A DNA stretch of 64,000 nucleotides from contig NZ_RARB01000001.1 of assembly GCF_003612015.1 (NCBI RefSeq), forward strand, positions 310,001 to 374,000, read 5' to 3'. This DNA comes from Pantoea piersonii (GTDB lineage Bacteria; Pseudomonadota; Gammaproteobacteria; Enterobacterales; Enterobacteriaceae). Each line of letters opens with the position of its first letter. Position 1 is the first letter of the stretch. Shown in pieces: positions 9,872 through 20,140 of the stretch. The notes beneath the pieces are model-generated. The model did not search any database. It had not been told where the DNA came from and saw only the letters and a program-made list of their open reading frames with translations. The position numbers and the translations under genes are program-made.

Positions 9872-9971
9872 TTAACAGGCGCAGCAGAAAATCGGGGATG
9901 AGGGCGTAAAACAAGCGGAAAACGGAGGAGAGGAGGGCGGCGAGCACTGCGCTCACCGCCACTACGGCAGG

Positions 9972-11510
9972 TCAGGCCTTGCGGCGCCACAGCGCCAGCA
10001 GCGCAGCGCACAGCGTCAGCAACCAGACCGGCCAGAGACCAGCATGGGCGTAAGGAGTTTCGCCAGTGGTCGGCGTCACCTTATCCAGCAGGACGCCGCG
10101 AATAAACTGCGGCAGGATCTTTTCTACCTCACCCTGCGCGTTCACCACGGCGGTGACGCCGTTATTGGTGCTGCGCAGCAGCGGGCGACCCAGTTCGAGC
10201 GCGCGCATCCGCGCCATCTGAAAGTGCTGCCAGGGACCGATAGAATGACCGAACCAGGCGTCATTGGAGACGGTCAGCAGGAAATCGGTATCAGGATGGA
10301 AGTTAGCGCGCACCTGCTCGCCCAGCACGATTTCATAACAGATCGCGCTGGTGAGGTTATAACCCGCCGCCCTCAGCTGCCGCTGCAGATAATCGCCGCG
10401 GCTGAATGACGACATCGGCAGATCGAAGAAGGGCGCCAGCGGACGCAGCAGGCTCTCCAGCGGCACAAACTCGCCGAAAGGCACCAGGTGGTTTTTCTGG
10501 TAGCGGTTCTTGCTCTGATAGCTGTAAGGCGTCTCGCCGCCCAGCACGATAACCGAGTTGTAGTCGTGATAGCGATTCAGCTCCAGACGGGAGTCGACAA
10601 TGCCGGTGATCAGCGAGCTGCCGCGCTCGCGCAGCTCTCCATCAAGCGAGCGCAAAAACGGCTGCTGGTTGCTTTCCAGATCGGTAATCGCCGACTCTGG
10701 CCAGATAATCAACGGCGCTTTGCCCATCAGCGGCTGGCTCAGGCCGTTATAGGCACGCAGCGTGTTAAGCAGCTCCTGCGGATCCCACTTCATCGACTGC
10801 GGAATATTGCCCTGTACCAGCGCGACCTCGACGCTGCGCGCCGGTTGCGGCTGGGTCCAGTGGATATAACGCAGCGGCCAGGGCAGCGCCAGCAGCAGCA
10901 GCGCGGCGATGGCGCTCTTTGCATTGCGCTGGCGAATGGCGTAAGCCAGCAGGCCGGAAATCGCCATCAGCAGGAAGGTCAGCGTTTCTACCCCCGCCAG
11001 CGGCGCTAAGCCTTTCAGCGGGCCGTCGATCTGGCTGTAGCCGAACTGCAGCCAGGGAAAGCCGGTCAGCACCCAGCCGCGCAGGAACTCGCTGAGTTGC
11101 CACAGAGCGGGCGCCGCCAGCGCCAGGCGCCACAGCGTGGCGCGCGGCCAGAAACGGTTAAGCACGCTGGCGAACAGCGCCGGATAGAGCGACAGATAAG
11201 CCGCCAGCAGAATCACCAGGAATACGTTGACCGGGCCAGGCATGCCGCCAAAGGTGGCGATGCTGACGTAGACCCAGTTTACGCCGCTGCCGAACAGGCC
11301 GAAGCCCCAGGCAAAGCCGATGGCGGTGGCCTGACCGTTGCGACGATCCAGCGTCAGCAGCTGCAGGCCGCCCAGCGACAGCAGCGCGGCGGGCCAGAAG
11401 TCATAAGGAGAGAAGGCAAGGGTGCCGAGGGCACCCGTCAACAATGCCAGCAACAAACGTACCCGCTGGCGCGGGTAAAGTGAGGCCAGAGACATAGAGT
11501 TATTCGTCAT
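9972..11510 (-). CDS. lnt: apolipoprotein N-acyltransferase Lnt
   Basis: Lnt adds the third acyl chain to the N-terminal Cys of lipoproteins in the inner membrane, the last step of lipoprotein maturation. The 512-aa product has an N-terminal block of membrane helices and a C-terminal nitrilase-like domain. The catalytic triad is visible as Glu in [10 protein letters not shown], Lys in [13 protein letters not shown] and Cys in [10 protein letters not shown]. The start given overlaps corC by 11 bases. The homologous E. coli N-terminus aligns better from the Met at 11495 ([11 protein letters not shown]), which would give 507 aa and no overlap. Neither start has a strong Shine-Dalgarno. Confidence 0.95.
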   Translation of the reverse strand: MTNNSMSLASLYPRQRVRLLLALLTGALGTLAFSPYDFWPAALLSLGGLQLLTLDRRNGQATAIGFAWGFGLFGSGVNWVYVSIATFGGMPGPVNVFLVILLAAYLSLYPALFASVLNRFWPRATLWRLALAAPALWQLSEFLRGWVLTGFPWLQFGYSQIDGPLKGLAPLAGVETLTFLLMAISGLLAYAIRQRNAKSAIAALLLLALPWPLRYIHWTQPQPARSVEVALVQGNIPQSMKWDPQELLNTLRAYNGLSQPLMGKAPLIIWPESAITDLESNQQPFLRSLDGELRERGSSLITGIVDSRLELNRYHDYNSVIVLGGETPYSYQSKNRYQKNHLVPFGEFVPLESLLRPLAPFFDLPMSSFSRGDYLQRQLRAAGYNLTSAICYEIVLGEQVRANFHPDTDFLLTVSNDAWFGHSIGPWQHFQMARMRALELGRPLLRSTNNGVTAVVNAQGEVEKILPQFIRGVLLDKVTPTTGETPYAHAGLWPVWLLTLCAALLALWRRKA

Positions 11511-12381
11511 CCAGTTGGGGTAGCGGCGAGTTTTCCGGAATTTTTACATGCACCTGGATGATGCGACGACTGTCGGACATGGCGACCTTGAAATGATAGC
11601 CGTCGATGTCAATGCTCTCTCCCCGTCCGGGAAGATGGCCAAATCCCTGCATGACCAGTCCGCCAATCGTGTCCACTTCTTCATCGCTGAACTGCGTGCC
11701 GAACACCTCGTTGAAATCTTCAATCGGGGTCAGGGCGCGTACCGTATAGGTCTGGCGGTTCAGCTGACGGATATCGCGATCTTCTTCGTCATCATACTCA
11801 TCTTCGATCTCACCGACGATCAGCTCAAGGATATCCTCGATAGTGACCAGGCCGGAAACACCGCCGAATTCGTCGATAACGATCGCCATATGATAGCGCT
11901 GAGAACGAAACTCTTTCAGCATGCGATCGACGCGTTTGCTCTCCGGCACCACAACCGCCGGGCGCAGCACTTTTTCCATGCTGAACGGCTCTGATTCGCT
12001 GCTCATAAACGGCAGCAGATCTTTCGCCATCAAAATGCCTTCAACATGGTCTTTGTCTTCGCTGATAACCGGGAAACGCGAATGCGCGGACTCGATAATC
12101 ACGTCAAGGCACTCATCCAGCGACTGGTTGCGCTTCAGGGTAATCATCTGCGAACGCGGGATCATGATGTCGCGCACGCGCTGCTCTGCAATATCCAGCA
12201 CCCCTTCGAGCATGTCGCGGGTATCTTCGTCAATCAGCTCTTTTTGCTCGGAGTCGCGGATCAGCTCCAGTAGTTCATCACGGTTTTGTGGTTCGCCGTG
12301 AAAAAGTTGGTTGATAAGCAGGGAAAAAAATCCCTTTTTACTACTGGGTGCATCGCTGTTTTGAGAATGGTCGTCGCTCAT
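11500..12381 (-). CDS. corC: CNNM-family magnesium/cobalt transport protein CorC (YbeX)
   Basis: A 293-aa cytosolic CorC/HlyC-type protein linked to magnesium and cobalt efflux with CorA, and in E. coli to ribosome maturation. It has an acidic N-terminal segment, a pair of CBS domains at roughly residues 65-200 (DIMIPRSQM opens the first) and a C-terminal CorC_HlyC domain from about residue 215. The ybeZ-ybeY-corC-lnt order is conserved among enterobacteria. Confidence 0.92.
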   Translation of the reverse strand: MSDDHSQNSDAPSSKKGFFSLLINQLFHGEPQNRDELLELIRDSEQKELIDEDTRDMLEGVLDIAEQRVRDIMIPRSQMITLKRNQSLDECLDVIIESAHSRFPVISEDKDHVEGILMAKDLLPFMSSESEPFSMEKVLRPAVVVPESKRVDRMLKEFRSQRYHMAIVIDEFGGVSGLVTIEDILELIVGEIEDEYDDEEDRDIRQLNRQTYTVRALTPIEDFNEVFGTQFSDEEVDTIGGLVMQGFGHLPGRGESIDIDGYHFKVAMSDSRRIIQVHVKIPENSPLPQLDDE

Positions 12382-12462
12382 GGCGTTTTTTTACAGATCT
12401 CTCTGGTGAGGTGGGTCGCTGTCGGCGCCCTCGCCGACAGCCGGGTAATCTGAGCCAGCGGC

Positions 12463-12936
12463 TCAGGCGTCTTCTTTTTCCGAAATGTACGGATCGGGAT
12501 AACCAAGAGCAAGCATTATCTCTTTCTCCAGCGCTTCCATCTCTTCGGCTTCGTCATCTTCGATATGGTCGTAACCGAGCAGATGCAGCGTGCCGTGCAC
12601 CACCATATGGGCCCAGTGAGCCTCGACGCTTTTCCCTTGTTCTTCCGCCTCTTGCTCTACCACCTGACGACAAATGATCAGGTCGCCCAGCAGCGGCAGC
12701 TCAATGCCCGGCGGCGCTTCAAAGGGAAAGGAAAGGACGTTGGTCGGCTTGTCTTTGCCGCGATAAGTCAGATTAAGCTCATGGCTCTCCGCCTCGTCCA
12801 CCAGACGAATAGTGACTTCGCTTTCTGGCTGAAAAGGGGTAACCGCCGCTTCCAGCCAGCGCTGGAAAGCGGCCTCGTCAGGCAGGCCGCCGGTCTGTTC
12901 GCAGGCCAGCTGCAGGTCAAGAATTACCGCGCTCAT
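12463..12936 (-). CDS. ybeY: rRNA maturation RNase YbeY
   Basis: Single-strand endoribonuclease needed for 16S rRNA 3'-end maturation and 70S quality control. The zinc-binding motif [11 protein letters not shown] supplies His114, His118 and His124, at the same positions as in E. coli. The product is 157 aa (155 in E. coli). Its start overlaps the ybeZ stop by 4 bases, consistent with coupling to its PhoH-like partner. Confidence 0.95.
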   Translation of the reverse strand: MSAVILDLQLACEQTGGLPDEAAFQRWLEAAVTPFQPESEVTIRLVDEAESHELNLTYRGKDKPTNVLSFPFEAPPGIELPLLGDLIICRQVVEQEAEEQGKSVEAHWAHMVVHGTLHLLGYDHIEDDEAEEMEALEKEIMLALGYPDPYISEKEDA

Positions 12937-14012
12937 TTACTCTCCTGCGCCTCGCTCTGCGCCGCCAGCGCTTCGCGTTTCCGCTCTTCCGCCAGCCTGT
13001 CGCGGCGTTTCTGGTCCGCTTCTTCCCAGGCTTCATAGGCGGTTACGATGCGCGCTACCACCGGGTGACGCACCACGTCTTCGCTCTGGAAGAAGTTGAA
13101 GCTCAGCTCCTCGACTTCCGAGAGCACTTCAATGGCGTGGCGCAGGCCCGATTTGGTGCTGCGCGGCAGGTCGATCTGCGTGACGTCGCCGGTGATGACC
13201 GCTTTGGAGTTGAAGCCGATACGCGTCAGGAACATCTTCATCTGTTCGATGGTGGTGTTCTGGCTTTCATCAAGAATGATAAAGGCGTCGTTCAGCGTGC
13301 GGCCGCGCATATAGGCAAGCGGCGCCACTTCAATCACGTTGCGCTCCATCAGCTTCTCAACGCGCTCGAAGCCCAGCATTTCGAACAGCGCGTCATAGAG
13401 CGGACGCAGGTAAGGGTCGACCTTCTGGCTCAGATCGCCTGGCAGGAAGCCGAGCTTTTCGCCCGCTTCTACCGCCGGACGCGTCAGCAGAATACGGCGA
13501 ATCTCCTGACGCTCCAGCGCATCCACCGCCGCGGCGACGGCGAGATAGGTTTTACCCGTACCGGCCGGCCCGACGCCAAAGGTGATGTCGTGGTCGAGGA
13601 TATTGGCAATGTACTGCGCCTGGTTCGGCGTGCGCGGCTTGATTACGCCGCGCTTGGTCTGGATATGTACGGCTTTGCCGTAGTCCGGCACGCTATCGGC
13701 GGTCTGCTCCAGCACGCGGCTCTCTTTGATCGCCAGATGAATTTGTTCTGGCTCGATATCCGGGATGGTGCCGCGTACCGGCGCGGTATCGACATAGAGC
13801 GTGCGCAGAATATCTTCAGCGGCGTTAACGCAGAGCGCGCGGCCAACCAGCTTAAAGTTATTGTCGCGACGGTTGATCTCAATGCCCAGACGACGCTCAA
13901 GCTGCTTCACGTTGTCGTCAAACGGACCGCACAGGCTCATCAGTCGGCGGTTATCAGCCGGTTCAAGGGTGATTTCACGAGTTTCGATATTCAAACGAAT
14001 CCTTTGGGTCAC
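12933..14012 (-). CDS. ybeZ: PhoH-like ATPase YbeZ
   Basis: A PhoH-family P-loop NTPase that works with YbeY in RNA metabolism. Walker A GPAGTGKT is at residues 148-155, and Walker B is in FIILDESQN near residue 240. The 359-aa length is slightly above E. coli (346 aa) because translation is placed at [16 protein letters not shown]; the E. coli start aligns seven residues in. The C-terminal tail is Glu/Lys/Arg-rich. It leads the ybeZ-ybeY-corC-lnt operon after a 186-base gap from miaB. Confidence 0.93.
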   Translation of the reverse strand: MTQRIRLNIETREITLEPADNRRLMSLCGPFDDNVKQLERRLGIEINRRDNNFKLVGRALCVNAAEDILRTLYVDTAPVRGTIPDIEPEQIHLAIKESRVLEQTADSVPDYGKAVHIQTKRGVIKPRTPNQAQYIANILDHDITFGVGPAGTGKTYLAVAAAVDALERQEIRRILLTRPAVEAGEKLGFLPGDLSQKVDPYLRPLYDALFEMLGFERVEKLMERNVIEVAPLAYMRGRTLNDAFIILDESQNTTIEQMKMFLTRIGFNSKAVITGDVTQIDLPRSTKSGLRHAIEVLSEVEELSFNFFQSEDVVRHPVVARIVTAYEAWEEADQKRRDRLAEERKREALAAQSEAQESK

Positions 14013-14198
14013 TCAGGGCCAGTTAGAATGGGTGCTGATGCCGGGTTGATTAACGACGGCACTTTAAGAAATTATTTATGGCATGTCGCCGGGGCGCAAG
14101 CGTAGCTAATGATATTTGGGTCGCGCGTCCAGAAACCAAGGGAGGACAGAAGAAAAGAGCGGCGACGCGGTGGGCGCCGCCGCTGACTGAAAAGCGTA

Positions 14199-15620
14199 TC
14201 AAGGCTGGAAGGTGCCGACGCCGATTTCGTTCTCTTTGCGCGTGCGCGCGATAACCGATGCCGGGCTTTCTACAATGCGCAGCCCCATCTCATCCTCGGT
14301 GCGCACCACTTTGCCGCGCAGTGAGTTAGTGTAGACGTCGACGATCTCTACATCGACAAATTTACCGATCATCTCCGGCGAACCTTCGAAGTTCACTACG
14401 CGGTTGGTCTCGGTACGGCCTGACAGCTCCATCACATTTTTACGCGAGGTGCCTTCCACCAGAATACGCTGCACGGTGCCAAGCATACGGCGGCTCCAGG
14501 CCATCGCCTGCTGATTGATGCGGTCCTGCAGAATATAGAGACGCTGCTTTTTCTCTTCTTCCGAGACGTCATCCGGCAGGTCCGCCGCTGGCGTACCGGG
14601 ACGCGCAGAGTAGATAAAGCTGAAGCTCATGTCGAAGTTGACGTCGGCGATCAGCTTCATGGTCTGTTCGAAGTCCTGCTGAGTTTCGCCAGGGAAACCG
14701 ATGATAAAGTCGGAGCTGATCTGGATATCCGGACGCGCAGCGCGCAGCTTGCGGATAATCGCTTTATACTCCAGCGCGGTATGTGCACGTTTCATCAGCG
14801 TCAGAATGCGGTCCGCGCCGCTCTGTACCGGCAGGTGCAGGAAGCTCACCAGCTCCGGCGTATCGCGGTACACTTCGATAATGTCGTCGGTGAACTCGAT
14901 CGGATGGCTGGTGGTAAAGCGAATGCGATCGATGCCGTCAATGGCGGCCACCAGGCGCAGCAGCTCGGCGAAGGTGCAGATTTCGCCGTCAAAGGTCGCG
15001 CCGCGATAGGCGTTCACGTTCTGGCCCAGCAGGTTGACTTCACGCACGCCCTGCGCCGCCAGCTGGGCGATCTCCAGCAGAATATCGTCGCATGGACGAC
15101 TCACTTCTTCGCCGCGCGTATAGGGCACCACGCAGAAGGTGCAGTATTTGTTGCAGCCTTCCATGATGGAGACGAACGCGGTCGGGCCTTCCGCACGGGG
15201 TTCCGGCAGACGGTCAAATTTTTCGATTTCCGGGAAGCTGATATCCACGATCGGGCTTTTGCTGCCGCGCACGCTGTTGATCATTTCCGGCAGGCGATGC
15301 AGGGTTTGCGGGCCGAATACGATATCCACGTAGCTGGCGCGCTGGCGAATATGTTCCCCTTCCTGCGACGCCACGCAGCCGCCGACACCGATAATCAAAT
15401 CAGGGTTGCGCTCTTTTAAGGTTTTCCAGCGGCCTAACTGATGGAAAACTTTCTCCTGCGCCTTTTCGCGAATAGAGCAGGTGTTGAGCAGCAGAACGTC
15501 CGCCTCGTCAGCATCCTCGGTCAGCGTGTAGCCGTGGGTACTGTTCAGCAGGTCAGCCATCTTGGATGAATCGTACTCATTCATCTGACAGCCCCAGGTT
15601 TTGATATGCAGTTTTTTCAT
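14199..15620 (-). CDS. miaB: tRNA-2-methylthio-N6-dimethylallyladenosine synthase MiaB
   Basis: Radical-SAM methylthiotransferase that converts i6A37 to ms2i6A37 in tRNAs reading UNN codons. It has three N-terminal Cys ([20 protein letters not shown]) for the auxiliary cluster, the radical-SAM motif CNKYCTFC, and a C-terminal TRAM domain. The frame is open from 15752, but homology starts at [12 protein letters not shown], so the ATG at 15620 (473 aa) is chosen; an ATG at 15635 is also possible. No clear Shine-Dalgarno separates the two. It is divergent from ubiF. Confidence 0.94.
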   Translation of the reverse strand: MKKLHIKTWGCQMNEYDSSKMADLLNSTHGYTLTEDADEADVLLLNTCSIREKAQEKVFHQLGRWKTLKERNPDLIIGVGGCVASQEGEHIRQRASYVDIVFGPQTLHRLPEMINSVRGSKSPIVDISFPEIEKFDRLPEPRAEGPTAFVSIMEGCNKYCTFCVVPYTRGEEVSRPCDDILLEIAQLAAQGVREVNLLGQNVNAYRGATFDGEICTFAELLRLVAAIDGIDRIRFTTSHPIEFTDDIIEVYRDTPELVSFLHLPVQSGADRILTLMKRAHTALEYKAIIRKLRAARPDIQISSDFIIGFPGETQQDFEQTMKLIADVNFDMSFSFIYSARPGTPAADLPDDVSEEEKKQRLYILQDRINQQAMAWSRRMLGTVQRILVEGTSRKNVMELSGRTETNRVVNFEGSPEMIGKFVDVEIVDVYTNSLRGKVVRTEDEMGLRIVESPASVIARTRKENEIGVGTFQP

Positions 15621-15859
15621 TGTCGAACTAGCCATTGATTCAGTGCAGTGAAGTGCAGGGCGCGTATTGTAATGCTTTGACGCTGTTGTGACCAGCGCAT
15701 CGCCGTCATACTTCGCATACAGCGACCCTGAAGAGACGCGAACGCTGACCATTCTCTCCGCCCTTGCCGGGCATTTCTGCCGGCCGGGCGTTTTTCCGGT
15801 ACACTTTGCGCCAGTTATCCCGTCTTACGCGGCGGGTAAAGAGCAGAAGGAGATAAGCA

Positions 15860-17032
15860 ATGCAGGATAACCGCTTTGATGTGGTGGTGGTAGGCGGCGG
15901 CATGGTCGGCGCGGCGCTGGCGTGCGGCCTGGCGCTTCAGCAGTTTCGCGTCGCGGTCGTGGAGCGCGCGGAGCCTGCGCCTTTTGACCCCGACAGCGAT
16001 CCCGACGTGCGTATCTCCGCGATTGGCAGCGCCTCGGTAGGGCTACTGAAGCAGCTCGACGTCTGGCCGCGCGTCCAGGCGATGCGCTGCGCGCCCTATC
16101 GCAAGCTGGAAACCTGGGAGTGGCAAACGGCCCACGTCAGTTTCGACGCCGCGTCGCTGGGTCTGCCGGAGCTGGGCTTTATGGTCGAGAATAACGTTCT
16201 GCAGCGCGCGCTGTGGGAAAGGATGGAGCAGCTCGATATTCAGCTGCGCTGTCCCGCGACGCTCTCCAGCCTGCAACAGGAGAATGGCGGCTGGCGGCTC
16301 GATCTCAGCGACGGCGAAGCGCTGCATACGCGGCTGGTGGTCGGCGCCGACGGCGCGAACTCGCAGGTGCGGCAGATGGCGGGCATTGGGATTCAGGGCT
16401 GGAGCTATGCGCAATCCTGTTTGCTTATCAGCGTCACCTGCGAACATCCGACAGGTGACTCCACCTGGCAGCAGTTTACGCCGCAAGGTCCGCGCGCGTT
16501 TCTGCCGCTGTATGACAATCGCGCCTCGCTGGTGTGGTATGACGCGCCGGCGCGCATTCGCCAGCTACAGGCGATGCCGATGCCGCAGCTGGAAAAAGAG
16601 ATCGCCGCGACGTTTCCGGCGCGGCTGGGACGCTTTAAAGCGCATGCGGCAGGTGGCTTTCCGCTGGTGCGACGCCATGCGCAGCGTTATGTGCTGCCCG
16701 GGCTGGCGTTGATCGGCGACGCGGCGCACACCATCAACCCGCTGGCGGGGCAGGGCGTCAACCTTGGCTATCGTGACGTGGACGCGCTGGTGGAGGTGCT
16801 GGTAGAGGCGCGCAGCAATGCGCAAGAGTGGGCCTCGGAGAACGTGCTGCGTCGTTATCAGTCACAGCGCCGACGGGATAATTTGCTGATGCAGGGCGGA
16901 ATGGATCTCTTCTATTTCGCCTTTAGCAACCGACTGCCGCCGCTGACGTTTGCGCGCAACCTGGGGTTGATCGCGGCAGAGCGGTCGGGGGCGCTGAAGC
17001 GCAAGGTGCTGCGGTACGCGCTGGGGTTATAG
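15860..17032 (+). CDS. ubiF: 3-demethoxyubiquinol 3-hydroxylase UbiF
   Basis: FAD-dependent monooxygenase that adds the last hydroxyl to the ubiquinone ring. The 390-aa product shows the dinucleotide-binding GGGMVG motif near residue 12, the DG motif VVGADGANSQVR near residue 160, and the GD motif IGDAAHTINPLAGQGVNLG near residue 285, all diagnostic of the UbiH/UbiF/Coq6 group. An AAGGAG ribosome-binding site lies just before the ATG. It is divergent from miaB and convergent with the tRNA cluster, as in E. coli. Confidence 0.93.
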   Translation: MQDNRFDVVVVGGGMVGAALACGLALQQFRVAVVERAEPAPFDPDSDPDVRISAIGSASVGLLKQLDVWPRVQAMRCAPYRKLETWEWQTAHVSFDAASLGLPELGFMVENNVLQRALWERMEQLDIQLRCPATLSSLQQENGGWRLDLSDGEALHTRLVVGADGANSQVRQMAGIGIQGWSYAQSCLLISVTCEHPTGDSTWQQFTPQGPRAFLPLYDNRASLVWYDAPARIRQLQAMPMPQLEKEIAATFPARLGRFKAHAAGGFPLVRRHAQRYVLPGLALIGDAAHTINPLAGQGVNLGYRDVDALVEVLVEARSNAQEWASENVLRRYQSQRRRDNLLMQGGMDLFYFAFSNRLPPLTFARNLGLIAAERSGALKRKVLRYALGL

Positions 17033-17105
17033 CGGCGGGTTTTAAAGGTGTAAGCGGCAGTGGATGATAGTAGACCTCTGCCGTGATTGTACGTGGCTTT
17101 AGGCC

Positions 17106-17205
17106 AGAGTCTCTTCCCGGTCGCAAAGCCGCTGTTCGTCATCCATGACCGCTCGTCCCGCAACGGCCCTGTCGCGGGACGCTTTGCTTTTTGGGAAGAG
17201 ACTCT
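17106..17205. repeat. dispersed structured intergenic repeat, copy 2 (inverted)
   Basis: In the convergent gap between ubiF and the tRNA cluster. Read on the minus strand it has the same internal order as copies 1 and 3: GCAAAGCGTCCCGCG, its hairpin partner GCGGGACGAGCG, then GGATG, AGCG and CTTTGCGA. The outer arms here are AGAGTCTCTTCCC and GGGAAGAGACTCT, a different sequence from the other copies but a perfect 13-bp stem. Confidence 0.7.
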
Positions 17206-17257
17206 TTAGCCGGTGTGCAGCAACGTTGCTGTTTGAAAAGAAATAGCAGACGACAAA

Positions 17258-17290
17258 AACAACAAGGCCCGCGAAAGCGGGCCTGTTGTG
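17258..17290 (-). terminator. terminator of the tRNA cluster
   Basis: Minus-strand hairpin GCCCGC-TTTC-GCGGGC, extended by AACA pairing on both sides, followed by a T-rich tract (TTGTTGTTTTTG). It lies just after glnX and should end the tRNA transcript. Confidence 0.75.
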
Positions 17291-17295
17291 CAATT

Positions 17296-17370
17296 TGGCT
17301 GGGGTGCAGGGATTCGAACCCCGGAATGCCGGAATCAGAATCCGGTGCCTTACCGCTTGGCGACACCCCA
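17296..17370 (-). tRNA. glnX: tRNA-Gln (anticodon CUG)
   Basis: 75-nt tRNA with encoded CCA. The anticodon arm CCGGA-TTCTGAT-TCCGG exposes CTG, reading CAG. The acceptor stem differs from its neighbour glnV by a compensated pair (GTG/CAC instead of GTA/TAC), and the T-stem also differs. Last of seven tRNAs. Confidence 0.97.
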
Positions 17371-17397
17371 ATAGTGTCTGTTCAAATTGTCTTTGTA

Positions 17398-17472
17398 TGG
17401 CTGGGGTACGAGGATTCGAACCTCGGAATGCCGGAATCAGAATCCGGTGCCTTACCGCTTGGCGATACCCCA
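17398..17472 (-). tRNA. glnV: tRNA-Gln (anticodon CUG)
   Basis: 75-nt tRNA with encoded CCA, anticodon loop TTCTGAT, reading CAG. The T-arm is CGAGG-TTCGAAT-CCTCG. It has the same anticodon arm as glnX. Confidence 0.97.
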
Positions 17473-17478
17473 ATAATT

Positions 17479-17555
17479 TGGTGGCTACGACGGGATTTGA
17501 ACCTGTGACCCCATCATTATGAGTGATGTGCTCTAACCAGCTGAGCTACGTAGCC
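17479..17555 (-). tRNA. metU: tRNA-Met, elongator (anticodon CAU)
   Basis: 77-nt tRNA with encoded CCA. The acceptor GGCTACG pairs with CGTAGCC, and the anticodon loop is CTCATAA. It is the elongator type, since position 1 forms a normal G-C pair, and is identical to metT in this cluster. Confidence 0.96.
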
Positions 17556-17582
17556 AAAAGTACTGCTTACTGCATCCGATGA

Positions 17583-17657
17583 TGGCTGGGATACCTGGAT
17601 TCGAACCAGGGAATGCCGGTATCAAAAACCGGTGCCTTACCGCTTGGCGATATCCCA
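17583..17657 (-). tRNA. glnW: tRNA-Gln (anticodon UUG)
   Basis: 75-nt tRNA with encoded CCA, anticodon arm CCGGT-TTTTGAT-ACCGG, reading CAA. The acceptor TGGGATA/TATCCCA differs from glnU by a compensated G-C to A-T change. Confidence 0.97.
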
Positions 17658-17691
17658 TCTGTCGACTCGTATCCACGAGAGTGCATCGGAT

Positions 17692-17766
17692 TGGCTGGGG
17701 TACCTGGATTCGAACCAGGGAATGCCGGTATCAAAAACCGGTGCCTTACCGCTTGGCGATACCCCA
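17692..17766 (-). tRNA. glnU: tRNA-Gln (anticodon UUG)
   Basis: 75-nt tRNA with encoded CCA, anticodon TTG, acceptor TGGGGTA/TACCCCA. Otherwise identical to glnW. Confidence 0.97.
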
Positions 17767-17787
17767 TCCGGCTGCCGAAGACTGAAA

Positions 17788-17872
17788 TGGTGCGGGAGGC
17801 GAGACTTGAACTCGCACACCTTGCGGCGCCAGAACCTAAATCTGGTGCGTCTACCAATTTCGCCACTCCCGC
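17788..17872 (-). tRNA. leuW: tRNA-Leu (anticodon UAG)
   Basis: 85-nt class II tRNA with a long variable arm and encoded CCA. The anticodon loop TTTAGGT gives UAG, reading CUA/CUG-type codons. The acceptor GCGGGAG pairs with CTCCCGC. Confidence 0.97.
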
Positions 17873-17882
17873 AAAAAAAAGA

Positions 17883-17959
17883 TGGTGGCTACGACGGGAT
17901 TTGAACCTGTGACCCCATCATTATGAGTGATGTGCTCTAACCAGCTGAGCTACGTAGCC
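17883..17959 (-). tRNA. metT: tRNA-Met, elongator (anticodon CAU)
   Basis: 77-nt tRNA with encoded CCA, identical to metU. First gene of the seven-tRNA transcript, about 40 bases downstream of the promoter. Confidence 0.96.
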
Positions 17960-17998
17960 ATCTTTTTACGCGTTACCTTCATCGGCGTTGCGGGGCGC

Positions 17999-18027
17999 AT
18001 TATGCGTATTGAGCTCTGGAGCGTCAA
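17999..18027 (-). promoter_or_regulatory. sigma-70 promoter of the tRNA cluster
   Basis: Minus strand: TTGACG (18027-18022), a 17-base spacer and CATAAT (18004-17999), followed by a GC-rich discriminator GCGCCCC. A near-consensus promoter with a GC-rich discriminator is typical of stable-RNA genes under stringent control. Confidence 0.85.
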
Positions 18028-18130
18028 CACATTTTTTGCCGTTTTTCGCCTCCGCGCGCCTGTTTGTCTGGCTTGTAACCAGGCTGATGAATTATTCGGC
18101 AAATTTTGATCGTAACCGCATCAAAGCTAA

Positions 18131-18157
18131 ATAAAAGGGGTCCCGCAAGACCCCTTT
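18131..18157 (-). terminator. terminator of asnB
   Basis: Minus-strand AAAGGGGTC and GACCCCTTT form a 9-bp stem with a 6-base loop, followed by TTATTT, about 18 bases after the asnB stop. Confidence 0.85.
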
Positions 18158-18174
18158 ATTATCACTTATTTTGC

Positions 18175-19842
18175 TTATTTATAAGCGGACTGATGCACAC
18201 CCACCGCGCGGCCTGAAGGATCGTCCATTGATTTGAACGCTTCATCCCATTCAATCGCTTTCGCAGAGGAACAGGCGACCGACGGACCGCCAGGCACACA
18301 CTCCGCCGCGCTTGGCAGCGGGAACAGCTCTTCAAAGATTTCGCGATAGAGGTAAGCCTCTTTCGATGCCGGCGTGTTGTACGGGAAGCGGAAGTGCGCG
18401 GTCGCCAGCTGCTGATCGCTTATCTGCTTCGCCGCGACCTCTTTCAGCGTATCGATCCAGCTGTAGCCCACGCCGTCAGAGAACTGCTCTTTCTGACGCC
18501 AGGCGACGCTTTCCGGCAGATAAGAGGAGAAGCATTCGCGCAGGATGTGTTTCTCCATCTTGCCGTTGCTGCCGCACATCTTGTCCTGCGGGTTGATGCG
18601 CATCGCCACGTCGAGGAATTTTTTGTCGAGGAAGGGCACGCGCGCTTCCACGCCCCAGGCGGACATCGCTTTGTTGGCGCGCGCGCAGTCGTACATATGC
18701 AGCGCCAGCAGTTTGCGCACGTTCTCTTCATGAAACTCTTTGGCGTTCGGCGCTTTATGGAAGTAGAGATAGCCACCGAACACCTCATCCGCGCCCTCGC
18801 CGGAAAGCACCATCTTGATGCCCATCGCCTTGATTTTACGCGACATCAGGTACATAGGCGTTGAGGCGCGAATGGTAGTAACGTCATAGGTTTCAATGTG
18901 ATAGATCACATCACGAATCGCATCCAGCCCTTCCTGCACGGTAAAGTGAATTTCGTGGTGCACTGTGCCCAGGTGTTCCGCCACCGCTTTCGCCGCTTTC
19001 AGATCCGGCGATCCTTCCAGACCGACCGCGAAAGAGTGCAGCTGCGGCCACCAGGCGTCGCTCTTGTCCTGATCTTCGACGCGTTTCGCGGCGAAGCGTT
19101 TGGTCACCGCCGAGATAATCGAGGAGTCCAGCCCGCCGGAGAGCAGTACGCCGTAAGGCACGTCTGACATCAGGTGGCTTTTCACCGACTCTTCCAGCGC
19201 ATGCTTCAGGCCTGCGGCATCGGTGGTGTTGTGTTCTACCGCAGCGTACTCCATCCAGTCACGCTGCCAGTAACGACGGATCTCGCCGTCGGTGCTGGAG
19301 AGATAGCTTCCCGGGGGGAACTCTTTAATTGAACGGCACACCGGCACCAGCGCTTTCATTTCAGAGGCGACAAAAAGGTTGCCATGTTCATCGTTGCCCA
19401 TATAGAGCGGGATGATGCCGATATGATCGCGGCCGATCAGATACTGCTGCTTTTCGCTGTCCCACAGGATAAACGCGAACATGCCCTGCAGCTCGTCAAG
19501 GAAATCGACCCCTTTTTCCTGGTAGAGCGCCAGAATAACTTCGCAGTCGGAGCCGGTCTGGAACTGGTAGCGATCGCTCAGCTCGGCGCGCAGCGCCTGA
19601 TGGTTGTAGATCTCGCCGTTAACCGCCAGAACATGGGTGCGATCGGCGTTGTACAACGGCTGGGCGCCGTTGTTGACGTCGACGATGGACAGACGCTCAT
19701 GCGCGAGGATCGCTTTATCGTCGGCATACACGCCAGACCAGTCCGGCCCGCGGTGACGCATCAGACGAGAACTCTCCAGCGCTTTTTTACGCAGTTCAAC
19801 CGGATCGCTTTTCAGATCCAACACACCAAAAATAGAACACAT
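18175..19842 (-). CDS. asnB: asparagine synthase B (glutamine-hydrolysing)
   Basis: Makes asparagine from aspartate, ATP and glutamine. The N-terminal glutaminase domain begins MCSIFGVLDL, with Cys2 as the nucleophile, and contains LAVNGEIYNHQ. The C-terminal synthetase domain carries the PP-loop motif LSGGLDSS near residue 235 and GEGADEVFGGY near residue 350. The 555-aa length is one more than E. coli. It lies downstream of nagBACD, as in E. coli. The 298-base upstream gap (19843-20140) is AT-rich near 19960-20040; I could not fix a single promoter in it. Confidence 0.96.
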   Translation of the reverse strand: MCSIFGVLDLKSDPVELRKKALESSRLMRHRGPDWSGVYADDKAILAHERLSIVDVNNGAQPLYNADRTHVLAVNGEIYNHQALRAELSDRYQFQTGSDCEVILALYQEKGVDFLDELQGMFAFILWDSEKQQYLIGRDHIGIIPLYMGNDEHGNLFVASEMKALVPVCRSIKEFPPGSYLSSTDGEIRRYWQRDWMEYAAVEHNTTDAAGLKHALEESVKSHLMSDVPYGVLLSGGLDSSIISAVTKRFAAKRVEDQDKSDAWWPQLHSFAVGLEGSPDLKAAKAVAEHLGTVHHEIHFTVQEGLDAIRDVIYHIETYDVTTIRASTPMYLMSRKIKAMGIKMVLSGEGADEVFGGYLYFHKAPNAKEFHEENVRKLLALHMYDCARANKAMSAWGVEARVPFLDKKFLDVAMRINPQDKMCGSNGKMEKHILRECFSSYLPESVAWRQKEQFSDGVGYSWIDTLKEVAAKQISDQQLATAHFRFPYNTPASKEAYLYREIFEELFPLPSAAECVPGGPSVACSSAKAIEWDEAFKSMDDPSGRAVGVHQSAYK

Positions 19843-20140
19843 ATTCTGACTCCTGAGCTCGCCTGTCGGCGATGTTATCGTTGCCTTGTCCGGCAGCCAG
19901 CGGCTGCGTGATGTATAAGAAAATGCGCTATTTCATGTGGCCAATGCAAGCATATTCGCTTTTTACTGATAAAAAGAATGTTGCTCAGGCATTAAATTTG
20001 AATAATATTTAATTAATTACGCTTTTCATTGATGGATCGGCAATAGATGCCAAAAGCCGGGCAAAAAATAAGCAGTGAGAGAAGGTTTTTAAAGGAGAGA
20101 GCTGAGCGCCTCCTGACAGCAGGCGGCGCAGGGAGAAGAT

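Noticed and set aside
17191-17912. several short open frames across the tRNA cluster
   Set aside because: They are translations of tRNA genes, recognisable by their repeated GFEP-type peptides.
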